Below the pieces are notes generated by a model. That model was not told the origin of the DNA. It was given only the letters and a program-made list of their open reading frames with translations, and ran no database searches. From Epicoccum nigrum (taxonomy: Eukaryota; Ascomycota; Dothideomycetes; Pleosporales; Didymellaceae): a DNA stretch of 64,000 nucleotides. Numbering within the stretch: the stretch's first letter is position 1; each line of letters begins with the position of its first letter. The stretch spans positions 62,001 to 126,000 of the forward strand of contig KZ107851.1 in NCBI GenBank assembly GCA_002116315.1. Reading direction: 5' to 3'. Below, one piece after another: positions 44,191-54,703 of the stretch. The translations under genes were made by a program, and so were the position numbers.

Positions 44191-45608
44191 GGCAGCGCAG
44201 AAGCAGGTGGGCCTCGGTGATGAAGAGAGAGGAAGGAGTGTGGGGTGGGCTGGGCTTCGAGCGCTGGCAGTGACAGCTGTGTCAAACGCCGGCAAGCATT
44301 GAGACCTGAGACTGGGACGTCGAGCTGAGTTGAGTCGATCGCCGGCGAAGGAGGAATGCAGTGGAGAAGCAGCTTAGCGTCGCACTGGCAGCCAGAGCAG
44401 CACAAGCACAGACCAGAAACAAGGCTGGTGAATGTCAGACACGCATCATCCCTTGAGTCTAGTGCCTGGCTGTCCTGAAGCCAGCATGAAGCGAGAAGCG
44501 AGAACCTTGGAGCAAGCCCACCTTGGAGCAAGTGGTTAGCCGTGTTTCGAGCTGCTGCTGAGGTAATGAGCTGAAGTGTACGTACTGTATTTCGTCCCGA
44601 TATGATCTAGCGTACTGCGCCTCAGCCGTGGGATCTGGTGGGTCTCCTTGCAAGTGCATGCAGCTCTCCGAATCACAGCCAGTACATAGTAAACATGGAT
44701 TCGGTAGAGCACTGGCAAGTTTGTCGAGGCAATTGGTTAAGGGCAAGAGTTATCGATGGAGTTCAATCAGCTCAATTCAAGAGTGCCAAACCCACGGACA
44801 ATGTCAAGCCAACCACCCTTCTTGCTTGGATTCTGACTCCTGACTTGTGACATGCGCAGAGTGAGCTAGCTGACTTGCATTGCGTGGAACGCAACCCGCA
44901 TGCAACTGCAGAAAGATGCTCATTCTTACATCACAAATAGTAATCTGCAAAGTCTCTCACTTGTCGACACTTCAAATTGTCTCCAAAGCTCAGCATATGC
45001 GGTATTTAGGAAGGGCTACCATAGACAATACAATAGGCCATCCAGTATGGACTTGGCTGCATGTGGATCGTGCTAGTCATAACGTCATCCCCGACTATTG
45101 GAGAGCCGTTAGCCGCATGCTCGACCTCCGGGGACCGCGAGAGGAGAAGAGTCTTGCCAGCTACCTACTCCGGTATGACGGCTGCCTGTAAACGTCTCCT
45201 CTTAGCTGCAGATTGCACGTGCCCGTCGTGACCAAGCTTGCGCTCAACCCTGGGATGTGATTGCCTTGCTGGATCTGCGCGGGCAGGCAGACCCTTATCG
45301 ACAGCTGCTTCTCCTCATCGGTGGACATTGCTGATCTCTTGTAGCAGCAGCTCCCTTTCCTCGCCTGTGCCCTTCTCATCAGACAGCATCTAGTGTCACT
45401 CGTTTGTTTGCGCCAAATATAATCACTTGGTATATTGCCATTGCCGGTTTCCGAACGCTCGACCGTATTGTCCACACGCGCTTGCATTACGCGTCACCAG
45501 CCTGCTCGACATCACAGCTTTTCAGCGTCCACATTCCGACTGATTCTCGTTGCGTGTATGCGTTGATTGCCGCGTTCAGTATTCCATAACCACAGCAGCA
45601 TAGCAGCT
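44191..45608. other. 1.4-kb divergent promoter region, no gene seen
   Basis: Separates the WHI5-like gene from the metalloprotease. A 103-codon plus frame (44880-45191) lacks features. An ACGCGT hexamer occurs at 45489-45494. Confidence 0.45.
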
Positions 45609-48072
45609 ATGCCTTCCTTTCTAAACAAACTCTCCAGAAGGGCGAGCAAAGCGTCGGCCGTCACAGATGATAGACAAGGCGAGCTCTCCCCAACGAAACC
45701 AGGCCGTCGCCCCTCGTCTTCGACCATGAACTCGTCTCCTATGGGCTCCTCCACGCCTTCCACAACACCCGCGACGTCGACCATTGAAGGGGATGCTGCG
45801 CCCACTGTCCCACCGCGGCCACAGCGACCCAGCATGGAGCCTGTGAAGCGTTATAGTATGAACGTGAGCAGACCTCGCAATTGGCGCTATACAGGACTTA
45901 CCAAGCTGCAGGGCCTCTCCACGACACCGACTAACGGCTCGGCTTCACACAACTCATTCAATCGATCGTCCTTACTCGCACCGCGCGTCATCTCCATATC
46001 GGACAACTCTTGGGTGCGTTGTGGAATACGTGGAGCTTATGGGAGGCGCTGACAGTAGGCAGGTGCATCAGCAAGTACTACTCATATTCGGTCAGATTGG
46101 GGAAGCGTCTCACAAACCGCTGGACGGCACGCTCACCGTCAACCACCACCAAGGCCGCTTTCCGGCAACATGCTGGCCAGTGACGGATTCGTACTACAAG
46201 GCATTGGTCCATCTGGAGCCCGGCTGGAATCGAGTACGCCTTGACTTCACGTCTCCAAAGGTCACGTCTGGCAACCAGTCCATTTCGCCGCACACAAGCT
46301 TTATCAACATCAACTACCTGCCCTTGACCCATTCGCCGCCGTTGCAACTTGCCATCATCCTGGGAAGCGACTCGCCTGGCACTTACGACGCTCCGCCATC
46401 ACGCATGACGACTGAAGGAAACGGCTTGGATCTTGCCGTGAAGAAGTTCCGAATGGCGGCCTACCTGTGGCAGGCTTTCACGGGCGAGCAAATGAACCGC
46501 CACGGCTTTGGTAGACGCTGCTTTCGACTTGAGGATTCCTGGGAGCCCGGCACGCTAAGCTTCCAAGACTGGGAATCTGGCCACTTTCGCACACAAGCCA
46601 AAATCCACGTCATACGCTCGAAGAAGACCGTCGCAGAGATTAGGGATCTGGATCGGGCGCAGCAGTATGGGCCAGGAACGAAGAAGGGAGAGCTGTTCGG
46701 CATCGCAGCAGATGCTGTCAAGGAATATTTCCACATCACTCCAGGCCAGAAGCTCTACGTCTCTTGTATGTTCCTAGACTCGACATGGGACGCTCAACAT
46801 CAGGTCATTCGAGGGCATGCGGCGCTTGGAGGTGGTGTGCCGGACTTGCAGTTGGGCATCTTTGGATCCCAAGCTCTCCACAGCTACCCATCCAGCATTG
46901 AGGAAGTCACTCAAGCGTTTGAGGACTGTACACGAACGGACACAAATCATGTGGCGAATGACTGCGGCGAGTCCGGAAGCAACTGGGAGGCGGCTAACAT
47001 TGGCATTGGCGCCCATCTTCACGAGACAGGGCATCTGTTTGGCTGTCCTCACCAGGAGTCCGGTGTCATGTTACGCGATTACGTTACGCTGAATCGCACA
47101 TTCATCTGCCGCGAGCCTTACTCGACACGCACAAAGTCCCCTGGCCAGCGACTGGTACTACCGGAAGATGAATGCAGATGGCATAGGCTGGACGTACTGC
47201 GCTTCAGGTTTCACCCATGCTTCCGGATACCGATTGATAGAGCCAATGTGAACAACGACGACAGCGTGCAGGTCTGGACTGTCGATCCTGGCCAGGGCGG
47301 TGTAATCGCTACATCCAAATCCGGGATTGCCTGGGTCGAGCTCTACACAGAAGGAGATGACGTCTGCCGTTACTGGCGAGAGTGGCCAGAGCTGGAGCTG
47401 CAATACCCACGACAGGTAACACTGGACGAGGGCGAGCTGCGCTCTGTGCTGCCGAAGGAGAAGCAGAAATCGAAATTGAAGGTCGAGGTCTACTCTGCGG
47501 GTGGCGGCAAGCATGTTATCGAAGACTTCAATCGGCTCACCAACCAGAAGCTGGCGCGTGTCAAGATTCCTGACGGTCGATGGGGCTACCGCGGCAGCAA
47601 GCTGGGATACTCGCAGATGGACGGGTCGCAGCCGATAGAGATCATCCTCGACAGCGCGCACATCCAGACCAAGCTCCTGCTCGGCATCAAAGTCTGGTCG
47701 GGGCTGTGCGTGGATGGCCTGGAGTTCTACTACGAGGACGCAACCAGCCAGGTCTTTGGCAAGCGCGGCGGACACTCAACCGATTTCCCGCTCGACACAC
47801 GGAAAGGGGAGTTGCTCCTCGGGTTTGCCCTGCGGGCGGGGCTCTGGATCGACGGCATTCAGATCCTGACGAGTCTGGGGAGGACGAGCGAATGGTTTGG
47901 TAACGCCACGGGCGGGAGCGGGTAAGTTGTCCGAGAAGAAATGTGCATGCTTGGATGTGGCTGACGACGTACTAGACACACGCTCATCCCCCCGAGAGGA
48001 TACACTATTGGCGGGCTCTCTGGATCCACCGCTGCTTGGCTCGACGGCTTCTCCTTGATCATCACGCGCTGA
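45609..48072 (+). CDS. Zincin metallopeptidase with C-terminal jacalin-like lectin domain
   Basis: Three exons (45609-46013, 46063-47921, 47976-48072) join in frame to 786 residues. The N-terminus (about 1-115) is Ser/Pro/Thr-rich without a signal peptide. The peptidase domain contains HLHETGHLFGCPHQ near residue 452, an HExxHxxGxxH zinc site of metzincin type, in the context GIGAHLHETGHLFG..GVMLRDYVTLNRTF. This matches the putative peptidase family represented by yeast YIL108W (PF12044). The C-terminal 170 residues (GYRGSKLGYSQMDG, IKVWSGLCVDGLEFYY, GLWIDGIQILTSLGRTSEWFG) resemble a jacalin-like beta-prism; the last exon adds HTLIPPRGYTIGGLSGSTAAWLDGFSLIITR, closing the fold. Probably cytosolic; substrate unknown. 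Confidence 0.9.
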
Positions 48073-48551
48073 ATGCAGTGGATGGGCGGTTGTATACCCA
48101 AACCACTTCGGAGCGTTACATGCTAGATGTTATCATAGCAGGCCAGTCTAAGGAACAGCGTTGATCAGAAGGGGAGGGATGTGGTTGTCATGGGCCGCAT
48201 GGCAGAGCAGTTGTGTTTAAGCAAAATTACAGGACAGGCGCATACGGTTGGGGGTTGGCTTAGGCCGAATACACATACACACGCCTCAAGTGTTGAGATG
48301 TTTCTGTGCAGATAATATGAAACCGCCGACATTGCTCGGGATTCTATGTCACATGTTGGATAGACTCGTGCGGTGCAGTGGTCTTTTTGAATCATTTCAT
48401 TTCATTCCTGATTGGGTTTGGTATCGTCGTCGTCGCCTATCGCTTTCCTGTTTCACGTAGAAAGCAGAGCCCACCATGGATGCGCGCGTGCATTCTACAC
48501 ACAAAGCATCACCCCCACGCCTCTCTTCCACCGCAGGACCACGCCCCCGGC
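48073..48551. other. Intergenic between convergent genes
   Basis: Short 3'-3' spacer of about 480 bases. No gene is seen. Confidence 0.5.
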
Positions 48552-49436
48552 TCACGGCTTAGGGACATGAATGGTCTTGCTGACCATCAAGCAGCCGTGT
48601 AAGATGAACATGCCGACGACGGGGTGGAAGGCAAAGGGGGTTCCGTCGAGCCAGAGGCCCAGCGGCAGGTGCTCGAGGGTCCAGCCCTTGTAGACCCAGT
48701 AGGCCATGAGCTGGACCATACCCAGGCTCATGGGGATGGGGGTGCCCTCGAAGTACTTGCTCTTGCCTGTGTCGTCCTTGGGCACCATGGCGACGGTGAC
48801 GTTGAAGCGGGCCAGGCGGGTCAGGCCGCACAGGACGAAGAAGGTGAGCAGGAGGTGGTCGACGGGCGTGCGCAGGCCGAGCGCGAAGGCGGCGGCCGCG
48901 GGGCCCATGCCGAACGAGATGAGGTCCGCGAGCGAGTCGAGCTCCTGCCCCATCAGCGAGGCCTTCTTGCGCCACCGCGCTACCTTGCCGTCCATGAAGT
49001 CGAAGAACAGGCCCAGCGGGATGAAGCCCAGGGCCCAGTAGAGGTTGGTGTAGTTGTGGGGGGTGTCTTGGATGCAGTAGCGGAGGGAGGAGAAGATGGA
49101 CATTACGCCGCAGAAGCCTTGGAGTCTCGTGAGTACGCATGCATGTGTGTGTGTGTGAAGGGGTGCCCGCTGTGAGTAAGGCGGTGTAAGCAGACGTACC
49201 ATTGAGCTCGGTGATGAAGTCCGCGAGGTGCAGGGCGCGCACCAGCGAGAAGTGGCCTGGGTTCTCCTCGGCGAGGAGGCGGGCTTGCTTGTCCTGGGCT
49301 ATCGTCGCAATGTCAGTCAGCATAGAGTTCCTTTCGATACAGTGCGGGCGTGGGGAAGCGAGTGAAGCGTACGCTTGCTGGTCGGCACTGGCGCCTCGTC
49401 CTTGGGATTGCTGGGGCCGTTTCTGCGCGTCGCCAT
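48552..49436 (-). CDS. CHO1: CDP-diacylglycerol-serine O-phosphatidyltransferase (phosphatidylserine synthase)
   Basis: Three exons (49373-49436, 49200-49298, 48552-49117) give 242 residues. The start MATRRNGPSNPKDEAPVPTSK joins to PQDKQARLLAEENPGHFSLVRALHLADFITELNG and then FCGVMSIFSSLRYC. The CDP-alcohol phosphatidyltransferase motif DGxxARx8GxxxDxxxD is exact (DFMDGKVARWRKKASLMGQE followed by LDSLAD). Several transmembrane helices follow, including MSLGMVQLMAYWVYKGW and PVVGMFILHGCLMVSKTI. It makes phosphatidylserine from CDP-DAG and serine in the endoplasmic reticulum, the first step toward PE and PC by the de novo route. The middle intron has a (GT)n tract near 49143-49157. Length agrees with fungal Cho1 proteins. 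Confidence 0.93.
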
Positions 49437-50263
49437 TTTTTTGTGATTTGTCCGGCGGGACTGTGTGTATGAATGGGAGTGGAGAGGTGAAGGAGGTAAA
49501 GGTGCAGCAGCCAAAGGGTATGGTGTTCTGCTTAGGCGTGCAGAAGGGCTTGGCTAGGTGCTAAGCTATGGGAAGGGAAAGGTTCAGCGTGGTGAGTGAC
49601 GTGCCCGCCCCGGGCGGATTCTTGTTTGGCGAGAGGGCAGCGCCCCAGAACGTCATCCCGGAGCTAAGCGCGGCCACAGTGCAGCTTTTCGACGCCATGT
49701 GATTCGCCAAGTGCGTGGGCGCTGCGTTGGCTGTGCGAGTGCGGCTGTTGTCTTGGGATGGACGGTAGACGTCTTTTTGGTTTGAATGCGTGCAGTGTGG
49801 TCGCAGGTTTACCGCATACTTGATGAGGAGAGATGGGCAGGATACGTCTCAAGAACGACGATAACATGCGAAGTAGCTCTGTTCAGATACAATCTGCGTT
49901 TTGATACAGGCTGCTTGCATTGCCATCGTCTCATTGCATATTGTCGTCGTGTAGCATTGCCCATTGCAGCATCTTACTCGTTGAATTTCAGGTAGCAACA
50001 AACATCGTAAGACAACAACATGAAGTTAAGTTTCGATTGAACGTGAAATGACTATCATCCTTACGTGCTCAGCAATATGCAGAGCATTTTCCAACATGGC
50101 GCCATGTTCCACATGTACAAGAAATCCCATTGAGCTCCCAAACGCCGTCGAATGTTCGTGGTATCGATTGGTTCCGTGATGTCCAGGGTCATATCATACC
50201 GCGACTAGGAAAAACCGCCCGTCCTGGTGTCTTCGTGGAGAGATAAACCGATCCGGAATGCGC
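49437..50263. other. Intergenic, CHO1 promoter and GAR1 3' flank
   Basis: About 830 bases. No supportable gene; a 67-codon minus frame at 49664-49867 is featureless. Confidence 0.45.
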
Positions 50264-51018
50264 TTAGTATCCACCTCGCCCACGGGGGGTGAAGCCACCG
50301 CGTCCACCGCCGCGAGAGAAGCCACCACCGCCGCCACGGGAGAAGCCACCGCTGCCGCCACGTCCGCCACCGAAGCTACCGCCGCGTCCGCCGAACGATC
50401 CACCGCGTCCTGGGGGACCACCGCGCCCCCTTGGCGCACCGCGGCCGCGGCCACCACGAGCTCCACCACGTCCGCCGGCGCCGGCGGGCTTCTTGACCTT
50501 GGACGCACCAGGGGCAGGCTTGGGCTTGGGAAGGAAACGATCGAGGGGCAGGAGCTTATCGCCGCCGATGTAGAACTTGTCGCCGGCCTTGAAAGACTTG
50601 GCCTGGATGCCATCCTGGGGCTTGATGGTGAAGTAGACCTGGTTCAGGGGACCGCAAATCTCGTCGACCTTGCCGATGGGGGTCTTGTTCTCGAGGTAGA
50701 TGGGCGCGTTGAAGTAGGGGATCTTGGTGTTGATCGACTCGCAGAACATCTCGTTCTCGACCTCGTGGACGAATGTGCCCATCTCTATAGTGATGTTAGA
50801 ACTGCGCAAACACTTCGAGTCGATTGCGCCTACCGAAGACCTGGTCTGGGGGGCCGAAAGAGCGCTCGCCGCCAAAGCCACCGCGTCCTGGAAAAAAGTT
50901 AGCTGCCACTTCTCGCAGCTGCGCATCGCGACTGACCTCCACGGGGAGTGAAGCCGCCCCTTGATCCTCCGCCAAATCCGCCGCCACGGCCGCCTCGGGG
51001 TGTTCCACGGAAAGACAT
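50264..51018 (-). CDS. GAR1: H/ACA snoRNP subunit Gar1
   Basis: Three exons (50937-51018, 50834-50887, 50264-50784) give 218 residues. The N-terminal RGG domain MSFRGTPRGGRGGGFGGG continues across intron 1 to GRGGFGGERSFGPPDQVF. The core Gar1 fold follows: EMGTFVHEVENEMFCESIN, IPYFNAPIYLENKTPIGKVDEI, GPLNQVYFTIKP and FKAGDKFYIGGDKLLPLDRFLPKPK. The C-terminus is a long RGG-rich tail ending FTPRGRGGY. Gar1 works with the dyskerin homologue Cbf5, Nhp2 and Nop10 in nucleolar pseudouridylation and rRNA processing. It shares a 386-base head-to-head promoter with the threonyl-tRNA synthetase gene, so the two translation-related genes may be co-regulated. Confidence 0.95.
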
Positions 51019-51404
51019 GTCGTTTGTTGTGGGGTTGGTCAATCGATTTGCGGCGTTCGAATTGGTTGTCGACAGCTTCAAAGTTCACGCAAATTCTATG
51101 ATGCGGGCCGACGTATTTCCGCCGGCGCGCAGGGCGGCCCTCAGCCAATCAGCTAATATCACTCCCCGCGCAAACGTAGGTGGGGCTGCAATCGCTCTCA
51201 GAGCTTCCCGAAATTGTGAGTCGACTGCCGTTCATACTGCTTGCAAGTGCTGAGAGCGACTAGCTTTCGACTACTGAAGGTTCTACCAAAGGCAAGGCAA
51301 TCTCAATCAACTCGGCTCGAGTCACATGAGCACAGCAATATTGACTCAGAGTTAGTTGTACCAGTATAACATTCCTCCGACCCCGCCGCACTGACACAGC
51401 AAAC
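51019..51404. promoter_or_regulatory. Shared divergent promoter GAR1/THS1
   Basis: 386 bases between two ATGs facing apart. Both genes serve translation. I could not define individual sites. Confidence 0.5.
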
Positions 51405-53938
51405 ATGGCGGACGCGGTCAAGGACACCGTGAACCAGGTCGTGGAGGGCGTCAAGGACCTCGCCGTCTCGGCCGAGAAGAAGGTCGAGGAAAAGGCCCCC
51501 AAGGCTGCAAAGCCCAAGAAGGAGAAGAAGAAGGGTGGTGACGACAGCGGCCGACCTCTGATGCTTGAGCCTGTGCCTGCCTTCATTGACCACAGGGTCA
51601 AGATCTTGTAAGCCGGTCGAGGATCGAGCATCTGCACCGATCAGGCGCTGACATGCACCAGCGAGAAGCTCAAGGCCAAGTACGACGAGGAAGTCGCGCA
51701 GAAGCCCCGCGGTACGTTCAAGTTCGACTGCCGACAGCATTGGATGCGCAATGAGACGCTGACGTAGCAATTCGCACACAGAGAAGATTACAGTCACACT
51801 TGGCGACGGCAAGATCATCGAGGGCGAGTCGTGGGTCACCAGCCCTGCAGATATTGCGCGTGGCATCAGCAAGAGCCTGTTCGAGCGCACCGTTATCGCC
51901 CGTCTCGACCACGACACACCCGAGGAGACACTGTGGGATCTCGAGCGCCCTCTCGAGAAGAGCTGCAAGCTGGAGCTGTTGGACTTCGACCACCCCGAGG
52001 GCAAGCGCGTTTTCTGGCACTCGAGCGCACATATCCTGGGAGAGGCGTCTGAGCGCAGATTTGGCTGCGACTTGTGCATCGGTCCCCCAATCGAGGATGG
52101 CTTCTACTACGAGATGGCTCTGCCCGAGAAGGCTGCTGTTGAACACTCCGACCACAAGCCTCTTGAGACCATTGTCAACAGCATCGTCAAGGAGAAGCAG
52201 GTCTTCGAGCGGCTGACCCTGTCCAAGGAGGACCTCCTGGAGATGTTCAAGTCGAACCCTTACAAGCAGCACATCATCAAGGATAAGATTCCCGATGGCA
52301 CCTCCACCACAGTCTACCGCAACGGACCCCTCATCGATCTCTGCCGTGGGCCCCACGTTCCCCACACTGGAAGGATAAAGCAGTTCAAGGTCATGAAGAA
52401 CTCCGCCTCGTATTTCCTGGGTGACGCCAACAACGACAGCCTCCAGCGTATCTACGGTGTCTCTTTCCCCGACAAGGACAGGATGGCCGAGCACCTCAAG
52501 TTCCTCGAGGAGGCCGCTAAGCGCGACCACCGCAAGATCGGAAAGGAGCAGGAGCTGTTCTTCTTCCACGAGTACAGCCCCGGATCGTGCTTCTTCCTGC
52601 CTCACGGACAGATCATCTACAACACACTGCAAGCATTCCTGCGCGAGGAGTACTGGAACCGCGGCTACCAGGAGGTCGGCTCGCCCAACATGTACAACTC
52701 GGCATTGTGGAAGATCTCCGGCCACTGGCAGCATTACCACGAGGACATGTTCACGTTCGACGTCGAGAAGGAGAAGTGGGCGCTGAAGCCTATGAACTGC
52801 CCTGGTCACTGCTTGATCTTCAAGCACCGCGAGCGCAGTTACCGTGAGCTGCCCATCCGTATGGCCGACTTCGGTATCCTGCACCGCAACGAGGCCAGCG
52901 GTGCTCTCACTGGTCTCACTCGTGTGCGCCGCTTCCAACAGGACGACACCCACATCTTCTGTACCGAGGACCAGATCAACGAGGAGGTCTTGGCTCTGTT
53001 CGATTTCCTCCGCGCCGTATACGGAAAGTTCGGCTTCACATTCAAGCTCAAGCTCAGCACACGCCCTGAGGGTTTCCTTGGTGACATCGAGACCTGGAAC
53101 AAGGCCGAGGCCAAGCTCACCGACGCGCTTGATAAGTTCACCGCCGAGGGTGGAGGCGCCTGGGAGCTGAACCCTGGTGACGGTGCGTTCTACGGCCCCA
53201 AGATCGACATCACCATCTCCGATGCCCTGAAGCGTGACTACCAGTGCGCCACTATCCAGCTCGACTTCCAGCTGCCCAACCAGTTCGAGCTCGAGTACAT
53301 GACTTCTGAGGTCGCAGCCGCGAAGCCCAAGGAGGAGAAGGTTAAGCCGTCGGAGGCACCGAAGGAGGCGGCGCCCAAGGAGGCCCTCGCACAGAAGCAG
53401 CCCGAGACACCCGGTGACCTCGCTTCCATCTCGAAGCAGATTAAGCCTCCCCAGCCCGGTTACGCTCGCCCTGTCATGATTCACCGCGCTATCTACGGGT
53501 CCTTCGAGCGTTTCATTGCGTAAGTCAGGTATCAACAACGTCACTGTATATCCCCTAACCCCCAGCAGCATCCTCACTGAGCACTTCGCCGGTCGCTGGC
53601 CGTTCTGGCTGTCTCCTCGCCAGGTCATGGTCATCCCTGTCATGCCCGGCGCCAATGACTACGTCAAGGAGGTTCAGGCCGCGCTCCGCAAGCAGCACAT
53701 TCACGCCGACATCGACATCAGCGGAAACACCATGCAGAAGAAGATCCGCACTGCGCAACTGGCTCTGTACAACTACATCATGGTTGTCGGTGCCGAGGAG
53801 CAGCAGAACCGCGCCGTCAACTGGAGGAACCGTGATGACCAGGCTTCCCAGCAGCGTGGCGAGATCGTGCCGCTTGACGAGGCTATTGAGAAGCTTGTCA
53901 AGCTGAGGGATGAGAGGAGAGTCGATAACTCGGTTTGA
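51405..53938 (+). CDS. THS1: Threonyl-tRNA synthetase (cytosolic type)
   Basis: Four exons (51405-51607, 51662-51711, 51782-53519, 53569-53938) join in frame to 786 residues. A Lys/Ala-rich N-terminal extension precedes the TGS domain (KITVTLGDGKIIEGESW). The editing-like N2 domain shows HSSAHILGEASERRFG. The class II catalytic core has motif 2 HRNEASGALTGLTRVRRFQQ (near 450) and motif 3 around MIHRAIYGSFERFIAIL (near 650), with the zinc-binding CPGH region upstream. The C-terminal anticodon-binding domain includes WLSPRQVMVIPV and YNYIMVVGAEE. A Lys/Pro/Ala/Glu-rich stretch of about 50 residues (594-643) is inserted just before motif 3; yeast and bacterial enzymes have only a short loop there. 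The enzyme charges tRNA-Thr in the cytosol. No mitochondrial targeting signal is obvious. Confidence 0.95.
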
Positions 53939-54703
53939 ACGGGTGTTGGTAGATATGCATGAGCGGGCGTACGAGCGATGAGACGTGATGCTGTGCAGCA
54001 TTGCAACGGCAGAAGCGTTGTCAAAGATGAAGAAATGAAGAATTCGAACCCAATATGTGCATGTAACACCTGTGGCATTGCATCTTTACATGGAAGCCAC
54101 CAGATGCAACAACGGTACGCTAGAGAAGCGTCCGTTTTGTGCTGGAGCTAGTAGACCCTGCATGAACAATGGATCACAGTCGACCTCACGTCGCTGGAAG
54201 ATGCCAGTCTCCATCATCTATCGGACGTGCCGCGCTCTCCGCGAAGTGTGTTGGTAACACGAATCAGGTACGAGGTATGTCGTCAACCTGCAGAACCGCT
54301 CCGTAAGCCTTAGCGAAGTGATCGTGACAGGGGTGGCCCACGACTCGCACCCCGAACAGCTTGCTTCAGATCTTTAATACTTGCGCACGGTATTGGATTA
54401 GGTGTTCCCGCTCTGATGCTCCACTGCTTTACATTCGGGCGATGAACAACGCGTCAACGCGTGGTCTGCGAGAGCTTCCCCGCAATCTCTCTACGGTTCG
54501 CTGGATGAGGTTGAGAAAGGGGTCTGTGGCTGGGGAGCTGCAGCATGACGATGCCCAGGCCAGATTGCCAGGCTTTTGTAGCCAATCCCGGGTTGCGGGC
54601 TGGGCCATACCTGATACAGCGTGCCTGTCTTTGCCATAAAGCATGTTTATCATCTTGAAGCGCCCGCGGTGCAGCTCCCTCGTTCGCATCTCTGGCTGTC
54701 GCC
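53939..54703. other. Intergenic, no gene seen
   Basis: About 765 bases between THS1 and the DUF2985 gene. Two ACGCGT hexamers lie close together near 54450-54463. A GGTTCGAAT string on the minus strand near 54036-54046 is not part of a tRNA fold. Confidence 0.45.

Noticed and set aside
51718..53655. A 645-codon minus-strand open frame
   Set aside because: Lies opposite the conserved threonyl-tRNA synthetase. Its Leu/Val-rich translation has no family features and reflects strong codon bias of the real gene.
54028..54110. GGTTCGAAT string on the minus strand, like a tRNA T-loop
   Set aside because: Flanking bases do not form a T-stem and no acceptor, D or anticodon arms can be drawn.
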